Below, piece after piece: positions 1 to 11,616 of a stretch of DNA of 64,000 nucleotides. A program made the position numbers and the translations under genes. Origin of the DNA: Strobilurus pachycystidiatus (Eukaryota > Basidiomycota > Agaricomycetes > Agaricales > Physalacriaceae); assembly GCA_019915135.1 (NCBI GenBank), contig JAHLMK010000012.1:1-64000 (forward strand), given 5' to 3'. The first letter of the stretch is position 1. Each line of letters begins with the position of its first letter. The notes under the pieces are model-generated. The model worked only from the letters and a program-made list of their open reading frames with translations, searched no databases and was not told where the DNA came from.

Positions 1-271
1 CGGGTTGGCGTTTCACTTGCCAAAGCGCTGATCAGCAGGGGAGAAGCGCGAATGAGGGATCGCCAGCGGAGGGAGACAAAGGCGTGCCCCGCAGTACCAA
101 GCGCTCAAAGGATTGAAGCCGACAAAATTTTGAGTACCAGAGTGATTCAGCAAAAGGTAAGTCGCAGGTTCTGGCATGTGTGATGCTCCTCACCCTTGAC
201 GCTCGGTAGCGGCACTATCAAGTGAAGTGGGAGGACGACTCAGTGACAGACGTACGAGACACTTCACTGGC
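1..271 (+). CDS. Probable 5' exons of the large unrecognised gene at 573-2890, running in from the left edge
   Basis: Frame 1 is open from base 1 to 158. It ends at a good donor (AAG|GTAAGT at 158/159) and resumes in phase at 213 after a 54-nt intron ending GGTAG. The second piece runs to 271 and stops at a GTGAGT donor. The joined peptide includes RHYQVKWEDDSVTDV, which does not look random. A following 49-nt intron (272-320) can be drawn, but I could not find a splice that enters the frame of the main ORF, so the link to that gene rests on strand, spacing and frame openness. No domain is recognised. A chromodomain was considered because of YQVKWE, but the rest of the fold is not visible. 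Confidence 0.4.
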
Positions 272-572
272 GTGAGTATTTCTCCATGTACTGATGAGAA
301 TCAACTTACGCTGGGTGTAGAAGTCGCACAGGAGCGCGACTGCTGTTGTTGTTCTGTCAGGACCATAATCTCCCCATCTCACTACGGATGTGGGGGGCAA
401 ACAGACAAAGTGGAACACAGTAAAGCTTTCGACGCTGGTCGCGAGGCTGGAGCTGACCAAGCATTACGAGGACGCAGTGGCCAGGCGGGCCTATATCCAA
501 ACTAGCGTCGACCTGCGTGCTCTGTCGTCAACGAAAAACTCAGCGGGCAGGCTGTTAACCGAAGCGACCGCC

Positions 573-2890
573 ATGAGCGATTACGAGGCCAACGTTGGGC
601 AAGGGGACGAGAATTGGACGGTGGACAGCTTGTTGAAGGTCATCCAATGGAACGTCGGGGCGGCGAAGACCATTCGTGCCACCAGCGTCACCTCTGCTGT
701 CTCCCATGTTCTGATGTTGAGCGCCGACGCCCACCTGTGTCGCGTGACAATTTATCTCGGCGAATGGCTCACGACGATTGGCCCAAAGGTCATCAAAGGC
801 CTGGTTGACCACTGGCCAAGGGGTGTCACAGATGATGCACGCTTCAGCGTCGCGAGCAAGACCATCACCATCCCGGGTCTGGTCTTGCTCCTTAGACATC
901 TGGAATTCATATGGGATTGGTGTCAGGCGGAGCAATTGCGGAAAGACGGCATCGAGGAGAGGCGCGGAGAGAAAAAGAAGAAGAACTCCCGGAAGAGAGA
1001 CCGTCCGGAGTTCACGGAATGGGACTTTGACACGCCAAAGCGCGATTTCGCGGAGTGGCGAAAAATCGCCGGACCGGAGGTTGACGAGAACATCTTGTCT
1101 CTGCCAGGAAATCTTTACGGGGTTTTGAGGAAAGATGAGTCGGGTGCCGCCAGAGTCATCCTGAGACTGGACGGCTTGTTGAAGAGGGGCATATCGACGA
1201 TTAGCGGACGAGCCGACGCATTGAGGGCCCTGTTGGCGTATGTCCTGGAGGTTCACTTTCTCTTGCCCGCCTTTGCGACGTTGGAGTGTTTCAGCGTGGG
1301 TTCTAGAGACACCTCAGGTGGCGAGGACATGCGATTAAGCGTGATTCTCAGGGCATATGTCCTCAAGTCGCTGAAACATGCCTTTGGGGGCGACGGCATC
1401 TTCTACTTCCCGTCGATGGGCCTTGTCTTGCGAGACCCAATGAGCTTGGTGTCGACGGATTTCCTGTCCAGCAAAAAGACCGTCAAGGGTCTGTTGACGG
1501 GAACCCTCGACATGGACTTGTTCAAGACCCCGGCAGGCGATCTCCGGCTCATGGTCGGGGACATGAAACGTGTCATCGAGTGTCAACTGGCGGCAGTGGG
1601 GTCCTCGGAGAGAGCTTTCATGGCACCAACGAGGGCTGTGAGGGAAGGAATTGAGGACACAGAGACTGTTTTGGAACCAAGAAAGAAGGGAGGGCGTGTG
1701 CAGCCCACAAAGGATTTAGTGCCGCAGGACGTTGTGCCCGGTGGTGTTGAGTCCCTGCAATGGGCCAAACTGCAGTTGGTTCTGGAGGAGGGGGTACGCT
1801 ACGTGAACGACACCGCCCCACTCGATGAACGGCACAGGCGGTTCATGCAGGGCCAGCATTTGATATGGGGTACGACAGAGAAAGTACCCGCGGAGCAACT
1901 TGAGCCGATCCGTCACCACAACCAGAGTGCTGCCCTCGTGCGAAAGTACTATGGCGGAGGAGTTCTGACTACGAGGTCAGGCCTGTCAGAACTGATGGTC
2001 TACGTCGGCACCGGCCAGGGTGGCGTCACCTCTCAAAGTCTTGCCGACCTGAAACCGCCTTTTGGAAACCTCGAGACCACGATACGCCGCTTCAGCGTGT
2101 TGGAAGAGTTGCGGAGCGAGCCTGGAGGAGGCCTGCAACCCCCCTTGGCTAATATGAGCGTATATGGCCAGCCCAATCACTGGCTCGCACTACACCCAGT
2201 TGTAGATGGAGTGCCGTGGACATTGTGGGAAAAGTTTGCGCCGTATTGGGATGACACTGTGGCAGAAGGGTGGCAGAAGTTGCTCACGGAGTTTGGGATG
2301 TTGGGGTGGATCCGGTCACGGTCCCTGATGAGAGGAAGATTCCCTTTGCGCGGTACATGCGCTTGATGGACAGTCTCGCGTTGGTCGGCATGAAGTCGGG
2401 CATCACCGTGTTACAGATGGGCAACAATCTTCATATCACTGGTATCCTTCAGGCCGCCACGGTGAAGGACATGGTCAAGTGGCTCATGAGCGAAGACCAC
2501 GGAGCGAGTTCTGGCCTCCGAGGTCTTGGGTTCAACGTTGAATCCGTTGATGCGCGGATTACGGCCTTTGTGGTGACATATGACTATCTGGGACGCGTCT
2601 TGGACGAGGACACCCGCCGCCGCATCGTCTTCTCCACAAACTTCCTCGAACATTTCTTATGCAAGACGCACCGTTGGGAAAGGATCAGTACAGAGCAAAG
2701 CTACAACATCCTCAGCCAGGAGCATCTGTCCCAATATAAAGACAAACTCCCGTCTTGGCCTGCATTGTCAAATAGTCAACTGGAGGAGTCCATACAGAGA
2801 GCAAATGTACGTACCACAAGTTGTATGATTTCCGCAGACTGACCGGATGGGTAGACTACCTTAAGGGAAGTTCGTCAGGAGGAGACCTAG
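573..2890 (+). CDS. Large unrecognised protein, with a reading-frame change near 2255-2340
   Basis: The ORF is open from about 378 to 2366. The first ATG in a good context (CCGCCATGA) is at 573, but upstream exons are likely. The protein is mixed helical, with a lysine/arginine-rich stretch (EKKKKNSRKRDRP) that could be a nuclear localisation signal. I recognise no domain. At 2255-2340 the coding frame moves by one base: the first frame reads on to WQKLLTEFGMLG and the second continues as DERKIPFARYMRLMDS. No intron here is clearly canonical (a 44-nt candidate at 2291-2334 has a weak donor), so a 1-base indel is equally likely. Near the end a 48-nt intron (GTACGT at 2811 to GGTAG at 2858) gives a coherent helical tail, SIQRANTTLREVRQEET, stopping at 2888-2890; without it the stop is at 2842. 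Confidence 0.6.
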
Positions 2891-3012
2891 CCTGTGAATT
2901 GCGCTTTTAAAATATATCTGTCAATGATGACCGGTGGAATTTGCAGTCGGATGCGAGGGGGACCCAGTGGTGGTGTGGTACCCCGGGTGAGGTTGTGACA
3001 ATTTCGGACAGA

Positions 3013-3076
3013 GGTTGCGAGGTTGTGAGGTTGGGGTTTTCGGCCAGGCGACAACCTCCTGACAACCTCGGCAACC
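3013..3076. repeat. Imperfect inverted repeat, GAGGTTGT-rich
   Basis: GGTTGCGAGGTTGT (3013-3026) pairs with ACAACCTCGGCAACC (3062-3076) with one bulged base. Further GAGGTT and AACCTC words lie in the loop. It sits in the otherwise empty stretch between the gene ending at 2890 and the MYND gene ending at 3489. I see no coding signal in 2891-3488. Confidence 0.55.
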
Positions 3077-3488
3077 GATCGGGACGAGTTGCTGATGCGG
3101 TTCTATCCAATGTACATATTGTCATTTTACTGCTTACCTTTACGAGTGAAATGAAACTCACGAACCGCGCTACATTATGTCCAGGGAGACTGGCGGATGA
3201 GCATTTGCCGATTGTGGCGCCTTCGCCGAGAATACCTCAGCTTGAACTATAGGCTCCATGCTCAAACTCCACTCAACAAAAATAAAAAACAAAAAAACTC
3301 TGTGATTGCTGGTGAGAGAGGGCAAGCGTACAAAGGTGCACATCTGAGGAAGCCCATTGGGAAAATGAAGACAAGGTAAACAAGGGTAAAATTTTGCGGA
3401 ATCAATACGAAGATGTTTTCATAGCGTAGAAGGAGGGCTTCCTTCCATCGCATACCATCATGTGAGGGACTGGGCATGTGGCGCAGAA

Positions 3489-5152
3489 CTAAAACACCCA
3501 CATGCCTTCGGGTAGTGGAAGGCGAGTGTCAATCGTTTTTGGACCTAGTTTGTACGAGAAGCCGAGCTTGGGCTTTGTTTTCCCAAGTGCGGCAGTGAAA
3601 GACAACTCTACGCAGCCTCGCCGAATGTCACAATGAGCGATCAGGTCTATTTCGGTCACACCGTCAGGATGGCCACAGAGGGCCAAATACGACGTTCCCG
3701 GTTCACCGACAGCGGGGAATCCGGCGTCAAGTCGCTGTTCGGTAACCAGCTCAAGGATGTCATCTGTGACGAGGTCGACCTCGCGAAAGAGATTGCGAAA
3801 CATATAAGTGGTCCCACGCCCATCTGCCGAATTGTTGAGTGAGGTGTCTGAATATCGAAGTCCTCGTACCGTGCTCAGTACAAGTCTCTCGGTGGGAGGC
3901 GTACCAGTGCCGCCTTTGGCAGGTCTTGTCGCAATAGCTCTGCGCGTAACACCCAGTGCACGGCTTAAATAGGTCAGTTCCAGTGTTGGAACACTGGGCA
4001 GGGCAGGGTAATTATCAGTATGTTGTCGTCAGAGAGAAAAGGAAGACCCAAAAAAAAAAAAAAAAAAAAAAAAAAGGAACTCACTTGGTTGTTGTCGCAT
4101 TGGGAGTACATTTCCTTGAAGGCATGCTCCCTGTCACGTACATCGCTGAAGAGGAGCTTCCAGTACGGACCTAGGGGCGAGGTGTTGCCATTTCGTACAA
4201 TAAGGTTGGGCTGGCGAGTGACACGTCGCATGCATTTGGCAAGGCGATGAGTCACATTGGGATGGATGCTGAGAGGAAATAAATACGCCAAGGCCAATTT
4301 CGCCATCTGTCCCAATGCTTCGGACTCCCATGAAATGGTAAAAAGTGCCTCCAAGAGACCTTCGCAAAGTAGGTCCAAGACCGTGGCGTGGTCGCTGTCG
4401 ATGATGGTGGTGATGGATTTCAGGCAGATTGTACGAATGTCGAGGGCGAGGCCAGATTTGCTCACGCTTGTGGCGCGGATGTAGTGCAGGTAGGGGAGGC
4501 CTATACGGGCTAGCAGTTCCGGGAGGGCTTTTGAATTGACCGCAAAAGCCTTTCCAGTATGGAAGAGAAAGCACAAACAGTGCCAGAGATCCGGGTCACT
4601 CCTGCGGTGGGTAAGTGCCCCAATGGCCAGATGGACAGGAAAGGAGAGGTCGCAGTCGAGGACGTGGGTAACGTCGGATAGAAAACCTTCCTCGGCTGGC
4701 CAACTGTAACGGTCAAAGATATCCGAGGCGAGTTGCCTAGCGCATGGCCCAGCGTCCTCACTGCAGAAGCAGTGCATCCAAACACGCAAAAAACCGAGGT
4801 GGAACTGTCGGCTTTGTCGAGCGTTTTGCAAGACACCTTCGCATTCAAGGGCGTCACTGATGCACATCATGAGTTGGGCGAAAGGTCGACTTGCGCGGGG
4901 ACTAAGTGCGAGTACGACTGGCATTGCCTTGGTGAGGCCTTGGACAAAGACAGCAACCACCGGTCCGCCACAGATGTCGCAAAAGAGACCAGCTGTCTCC
5001 AAATCGGTGCAGGAGGGCAGCCACTTGGCTACTAATTCCGCGTCGCTGGGGGTGCATGACCTGGTCATGAGCTCAGCCTCAATCGTGGAAAAGACTTCAC
5101 GAAACGACTGAACCCGCTCCGGTTGGTGGGAGCGAAGGCAACGGCTTCCCAT
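3489..5152 (-). CDS. MYND-type zinc-finger protein, paralogue 1
   Basis: Three exons: 5152-4085, 3993-3870 and 3823-3489, giving 508 aa. The intron boundaries match those of the paralogue at 11617-13232 residue for residue (intron 2 is 46 nt here, 48 nt there). The N-terminal two thirds is helical and holds a conserved CDICGGP motif. The MYND finger is at the C-terminal third: a CDNNQC pair spans intron 1, followed by FKPCTGCYAQSYCDKTC and a closing His/Cys set (HW..SH...C). MYND fingers usually bind proline-rich partner peptides. Intron 1 is 91 nt because it holds a run of about two dozen T next to the donor; the paralogue has 50 nt. The open frame continues upstream to a GTG at 5176, but the ATG at 5152 lies 30 nt from a TATA box and aligns with the paralogue's start. 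Confidence 0.85.
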
Positions 5153-5182
5153 GGTGGTGGTAACAAAATGTGACACCTTTGA

Positions 5183-5190
5183 TTATATAA
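5183..5190 (-). promoter_or_regulatory. TATA box of MYND gene 1
   Basis: TTATATAA lies 30 bp upstream of the ATG at 5152. MYND gene 2 has the same GATTATATAAC string at 13271-13281, which suggests a retained core promoter. Confidence 0.6.
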
Positions 5191-7027
5191 CCAGTGGATG
5201 GGTTCAGTTGCTGTGGCTTATAGCCTGCGACGATCGGGATTCGCCGAGACAATCCCTGGGTGTGGCGGTCCGCGGTCTAGGGTGGAGGCTCGAGTTCGAC
5301 TGAATCTCCCAAAACGCTACTTCCATCTGTGTGGCTCCCCTACAATGAAATTCGCTCTCTACTTCATCTGTTTCTTGTTTTCCTCTTTGAGCAAGAGCCT
5401 AATCACCGAGACTTCCACAACAAGCAAATTCGTAAGTACCGTCAACCTGGACCAATCGTTATATACACTGAGTATCCTTATATTTTCACCCTGAGCCACA
5501 TGACTAATCTATCTGCGCTCATCGTAATGCCCTTGACCGCCTTTGAACGCTGCCACTGGCACGCCGGAGTTCTACACAAACGTCTTGATGGTTTCCAGGC
5601 AACGGAAATTCCTCCCATCTTCCGTCTTGTCTTGTCTTATGACCTCGTTTTGACATCGACATTGCTCCGAGGCGTCGTAGTAGCGTCCGGCGCCTCTTTG
5701 AGATTGTGAAATGGATTGCAGTGGCAAGAGGTTCCTGTTCAGGCGACAATTTCTCTTCTCTGTGCGCAGAACAAATTCTCGGGTCCAAACAGGTTCTAGC
5801 TGGTTCTGCCAATGACAGTGTGTATGATGTCTGGTGCACAACTTCGTGGACACCGAACCTCGCCGTGCCCTTTTCTGCCCGACACATCATAGGCAATAGC
5901 TCTTGTTGACTGTCATCGCTGACCCTTCCAAAGTTCGATTGGATCCTATACGTAGCCAAGGGGCCCGAGGTCCCCTTTCTTCGCATACAGAGGAATGGAC
6001 AGTTCCTGAGTTTTTCCTTCCCAGATACGCCTCTCAGGCCCTAAATTCAGCTTCGCTAATTGTATGCCTTCGTTGGGACACCAGAACGCACCCTATCCTC
6101 CGACGGCGATACTTGGACTTCCATTCGAAAGAAGTTCTGAGAATCTCTCCGCGATCTGTCCCCAGTCTGATGGGCATGCTCATCTTTTCCCCAAACATCC
6201 GATTCCGAAGGAATCCCAACCTGACCTGTCCCTTTCGTGGCCTTCCGCATCACGAGAGCCGCACAGAGAAGACGTGACCCATTATGCAACTCAATACGGC
6301 ACTCAGCGAAGTAGTGGCGGCCAGAGTGGCAGATGAGCCTTTGACATGCCGTAAATACTCACGCAGGCTGCTGGTACGCTCGGACACTGCTGGCACGAGC
6401 CCCACACACTTGATTGTCGCGTCAGGTATTCATTTGTCGAATCATGTCCAAATTTCGCAGGCTCTTCTCCGTGGGCTAACGTAAGTGTTTACCAGCAAAT
6501 CACTGATCCCGGAGTCTCCTCTGACTCGTGTTGCTCCTAGGAAAGGTTCAGAATACTTTACATAACCGCGAGCGTTGCGTACAGCCTCGGCTACGAAGGC
6601 TTGAAATAAGCTCGACTTCCTAGTTTGCAGCCTAGATGAATGCCCCTGATACCCATTCAATAACTCGATCATGATCTAATTAGGCAGCAGTAGCAAATCA
6701 TACGAACAGCAATAATTGAAAGCAAAGGACCACGGAGCTCTGATGTACATACACTATAGATGATACGATGGAAAGATAAATGCCAATAATATAAGACGAC
6801 TAGCGGTACTACTAATAGTGTAGAGGTGGATGCCAACGACAATAGCACAGTTGATAATGTACAAGAGTTGGCTTTTGGAGAGGGGTCCTTTCGTGGTCAG
6901 TCCGAGCCCTAATGATAGTAGCCGCTCGCGTCTTCGCCAGGTCAATTCCTTCCGCCTATGACAAGGTAGCTGGGCCCGTTGGAGCAAAGTCCATGAAGCC
7001 GTTGCTGACAGTGCGCGCAGAGTGCGG
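5191..7027. other. No supportable gene
   Basis: Only short overlapping ORFs are present. One weak candidate is a plus-strand ATG at 5345 opening with a signal-peptide-like run (MKFALYFICFLFSSLSKS) and reaching a GTAAGT donor at 5431, as a small secreted protein might. I could not find convincing downstream exons. Confidence 0.4.
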
Positions 7028-9548
7028 TCAATGATGGTACCCAACCATCACGTTGACATCAGCACCCACCACAGCTGGTCCCGTCCCCGGAGGACTGAGG
7101 TTGAACGACTCCATCACAGCCGGGTGGTGCCCATACAACACTACCTCGCTCTTGATGCCGGAAGCAGGCACGGAAACAAGACTCGAGAAGACAGGAGAAC
7201 GCATCCCAGTACCTGTCGTACTCGTCCCTGAGGTAGATGTAGAGGTTTCCGGTGGCGTGGAAAACGGCCGGCCGTGAGCACCCGCAGAGCTATCAGTGCT
7301 GTAAGCCGTCGGCGGGCCAGAATGAGAAGTAGCGACGTTGGTGACATTCAGCGGCGGAAGATGCTGAAGAGATGCGGTCCCCATTTTGCCGACCGGGCCG
7401 TAAGCGTCGACGAACGATGAGGTGTACTGCTGTTCAGCCCCAGGTTTCGAGAAACGCATCTGATTCTCCTTCTTCTGCATGTTATGCTGCTTGGAAATGG
7501 GGGTGTGAGGCTGGCTGAATGCCTGCACTGTTCGCCGCGCATTTTACCATCCTCCCACACTAAGTGAAGAGTCTCTCGTAATTCTTCACTTGTGCGGGAA
7601 GGCCCAGCGCATCTCACTGAGAGCCGCCAATGATAAACAAACCCCCTCCTCGGAATCGTAGGCGGGCATGTAAGCGGAGTGAGCCGGCTCTGGGCCATCC
7701 ATACGAGCGTCTGCTTCCTGTTTCAGGTACGGGTGGCTGTTCTCCAGAATGGAGGAGGTGTCCATGTTCGCACACGGAAAGCCGGCGTAGTAGCATCCAT
7801 CTCGTACAAGGCTAGCGTCCCACGTGAACAGACCCGCGCTGTCAGAGATGTCACAGTAAAGATGGTGTTTGATAATGCCGAGGACATTGGGAAGGAGTCG
7901 CAAGCACTTCCGCGCAGCCAAACTGTGCCATTGTTGAAGCGTGTAATATGGGGAGGACTCCGCCCTGGGATGAGCTGTGCGGAGACGATTGGGCTGAGAA
8001 CATAGGCTGCGGCGACGAAACAGACGTTGCGGGGCGCGAGCGGTTGAGAAGACCCTTGGGTGCGTCACGAGTGACATTATCTATGCGGAGTTCAGAAATC
8101 AGCACGACCTCGTTGCAGTCAGTACTCACAGCTCTCGAATATGGATATCTAGTTAACGACTTTCAGCATGAGGGCCAACGAAGGCGTGGGCGTACGTACC
8201 TACCATGCGCTAGCGAATCTTTCGACCTGCCCGTCATCTTCGTTGTCTATCCCCCCCCCCCCCCCGGGCCGCTTGACACTTTCGAACTCTTGCCAACAAC
8301 GATGGAGGCCATCCCAGATGGCTCTGATGCATTCTCCATCAACACCACCCCCTTCTTCTACTTTCCTAGATGCCTTCCCGCCCGTCAGAACGGTATGCAT
8401 CTTGCGTTAACGGAACTGAAATGCAGAGGGAGCGAGAAGAGATGCGTCACCTGCAGATAGGGATTGGACGTCGTCAAGTATGGGGGGCCAGGCGAAGGGA
8501 TCAAGTTGATATTGAAATTGTACGGCGGTAAAGTGCCTTGGAAAGAGTCAAGGTCATCCTCCGTTCTGGCGTCGAAGAAAGTTAGGATTGGACAGGGGAA
8601 ATAAACTCTCAGACTCACTGGATCAGACGGCCACCGCGCATTCCGGTACTTATTCCTTCCTGAAGATGGGCGTACCAAAAAAAGCGGGCCCGGGCAAGGG
8701 CTTCATCAGAACCAGCTGGTAGTGGCGTTGTATTAATTGACGACGAAAGCATGCACAACGATCGTGCCTGCAAAAGCGTGGTTTCACGGACTGAAAGTTT
8801 GTCCAGAGTGCTGGAGTCTAGAATGCGCCTTCAATGAAAATTCCAGAAGGCCGAAGTTCAGGCAAACCTTCCAAAAGAGGTAGCAGAAGTAGCAGGATGC
8901 GCACGCCGTCCCAAGTAGGTTTCCGCATCATGCTGTGGTCTTCGACAAGCTCGAGGAGCTCTCTGAGCATAGTATCGGTGGTATCTTCAGCACGGGCTTT
9001 TGAGCCTTTGGGCATCCGCGTCAAACTGGAGCTGGCGCTACGGGTGCTTCTGCTGTGTGAGCCGTCGTAGGAGTGCTCATCGTGCTCCATGGGATTGCCA
9101 TGCTCGCCGACGCCGAAGGATGCAGCCCAGACGACCAGGAACAGAGAGAGCACCCTGCCTTCGTGGCCGAGAGGATGAGTGCCCTTCGAGTGCGCTATGA
9201 ACCGGGCTGCGAACTCAGAGGAGTCAAGGATGGGCCCTGATGATGGATGCCAGTGTCAAGCTATGCGAGACAGGTTGAAAGAGGGTACTGACGTTGCAGG
9301 CTGAACCAGCGCCAAAAAGGGGAGGAAAAGAATCCGGGTTTCAATTGGGGTATCACGCTGGGGAGATGCGTAGCGGGCGACGCGAGATTAGGAGAGCTCT
9401 GGCCGTCGGTAGCTTTGCCGTATATCGCCCTAGAAAGGAGTTTCGTGTGAGCGGTCGATCGACCTGGAGATGTCTGGAGCTCCAACTTAGTCGACTTGCT
9501 GCAGCCGTCGTCCGCGTCGAAGCTGTTTGACCGCCTTGACATCCGCAA
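7028..9548 (-). pseudogene. Fungal-specific transcription factor (Zn2Cys6 family type), C-terminal region, with a frameshift
   Basis: Minus-strand exons carry, in order, sequences typical of basidiomycete fungal-specific transcription factors. They are PILDSSEFAARF followed by LSLFLVVWAASFGV (near 9240-9100), MLRELLELVEDH and MRKPTWDGVRILLLL (near 8960-8880), RWPSDPVSLRVYFPC and EDDLDSFQGTLPP (8640-8530), a helical piece CIRAIWDGLHRCWQEF (8340-8280), and DISDSAGLFTWDASLVRDGCYYAGF followed by ALSEMRWAF (7860-7600). A 59-nt intron at about 9296-9238 restores frame. After EMRWAF the frame must shift by one base near 7588-7596 to reach SEELRETLHLVWEDGK, so the gene is probably broken or the sequence has an indel. 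The tail (7528-7028) is Ser/Thr/Pro-rich. I could not locate the Zn2Cys6 cluster; the N-terminus and start are unknown. Confidence 0.6.
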
Positions 9549-11616
9549 ATTCTTCTCTGTAAAGCTCCGGTATTACGGTGTGAGGTGCCCCAACGAGAGG
9601 GCCTGGGTCATAGACGGAGCAGAAGGGATTGCGCTACTGTTAAAAAAGAGAGGATAAGCGAATGGACCGGATCTGCCATGGAGATCTATGCTTGAGAATC
9701 AATTAAGTAATACGTTCACTGCCGTAACGCGTTACAGACAGGGTCGGGGAGCTCAAGAAATTGCGCCGAGATGCCTGTACTGCATGGCGAATTACTCACC
9801 GGTGGGTCACTCACCGATCGCCGTGTATAGAACGTTGCTTCGCAGCACGCCGGCTACAGTGCGAATCATCGTCAATGCGCAAGGCCAGCGTACCACTGCC
9901 CTGAACCAATTTTGGAAGAATGCATTGGTGGGTGACTTGAACCCACCCTTCTTGGCAGTCACTCCTCCTTCCGGCGTTGGAATCTCACTCTGCGTATATG
10001 GCATATTCCTCCCGGTCAAGGGAATTTCCGTTGCCCATCAAGCGGGCTTCACATCTTGAACCTGATGGCAGCTCCCACACAACTTTCTGGGTAGATATCC
10101 CCGTTCAATGACACTCTTTTCAACACCATGTTCATAGCGCACGACACTTACGAGACCCATCACAACAAGGAGGTACTTAAACGCTCAGCTGACCCCCTGC
10201 TGCTAATACCTTCAGCCATTCCCATCCGTGGTGCATTAAGGCGTATTAGCTCGAGCAATATGAATGGTCCCATACACTTATTTGTCGGTAGGAAAATTCC
10301 GTCCATCCAGAGACCGTCTTTCCGACAGCAGGAATGCGACTATGAAAAAAATGGACAACCACTTGAAATCGCCTATGGATCAGCGGTACCCTATTGTACA
10401 GACATGACTCAACCAAATGACATCGTTGTGGGATTTCGTCCATTGCACAACTAAGTACATCCTGAAGTAACCGTAATGATTCACGAAAACCACGAGTCTC
10501 GCGCGTCAAATACGGGCTCATTCTGTCTGTGTGCGGCCTCTCGATCCACGTATCGTCCGTCACCTCTTGTCATTCTATCACTCAAGGTTAATGGTGAATG
10601 TGACAGTTGATCCACACCAAAGCTGTATGCAAGTTGAGGGACTATACACTGTCTGATACATGTGTATACATTCTTGCTCGAGGTGTAGTCGCACATTCTA
10701 CGACGTGGAGCTGTCTATGCCATAGCGGCCCGCCTCAACGCCCGACGCAACTCCCCCGATGTCCTCTGCTCTGGGTTAACTTTACGATCTCGCGCCATTC
10801 TCTCCACGTCCTCTCCACACTTATCGACTAGCCGCCGGAGGTAGCCCATTTCCCCATGGGCTGCATGTCGTGGCCCAACTCCCGTTAGCGCAGCAGATAT
10901 CGTAGTTCCCGTTCCATCAATTGTGACAGATATTTGGACCAAGGCTATAACGAAACTACATTCGGTCAGATATCGAATCCCCGAAGATGATGAAAAAGAG
11001 ATTACAATGGAAGAGAGGAAAATCCAGCCACTCAACAATTTCCTCCGCGCCGGGTCGGGAATTAACTGACGGGGGAAAGTCAGCCAGGGTCAAGGAAGAG
11101 AAGCGTAGCGCCTCCGCCTGAACCGTGTGAAAACGGCCCCGTCGTGCCAAGAAACGTGAAGAGAAAGCGTTCGAGATAGACGCATCCGTTGCCTATGAAA
11201 ATTTAAAACATATAGGACAACGGGTAACCCAGGAAAAGCATACTGTGTTCCCAAAAGAGCGGTATGTGTGGTGCAATGACGGGGAAAATAGAGATGGAAA
11301 ATGGGCACGAGAAAGGATGCGCTAGAATCGAAGAGGGAACCGCCAGAGTGGTGTGCGTCATTTGATTCGGGTGGTGGCGTGCATAGAGGAAGGAACAGCG
11401 AGTCACCCGCCGGCAACCTCTTAAACCACGTCTAATGGAACGCATAACAATTAAATCCGCTTTTCCCGAATCCCGACGCCGCTTGGTGCGTAAATTTGTA
11501 GAAAAATTGCGGCAAACGTCAGAGGAATACAGGTAAGTCACGTGACTTCCTTGCGCCAGGGATGAAGTCAGGTGACTGCGGGGTGCTACTCAAGGTAAAG
11601 ATACATGGTTCTGTAT
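9549..11616. other. Intergenic stretch with two perfect palindromes
   Basis: No ORF here has recognisable content. Two sites stand out: GGTGGGT/ACCCACC around a 7-base loop at 9927-9947, and the 14-bp perfect palindrome AAGTCACGTGACTT at 11535-11548, just beyond the 3' end of MYND gene 2. The minus-strand ORF at 10715-11038 could be a terminal exon but joins nothing. Confidence 0.4.

Noticed and set aside
213..271. Chromodomain from YQVKWED
   Set aside because: Only a few residues match; the remaining aromatic cage residues and helix are not present.
5519..5986. 155-codon minus-strand ORF
   Set aside because: Composition looks random, there is no domain, and no splice-compatible neighbours exist.
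8251..8267. C-run as a special structure
   Set aside because: A plain homopolymer inside the damaged transcription-factor gene; nothing else supports a function.
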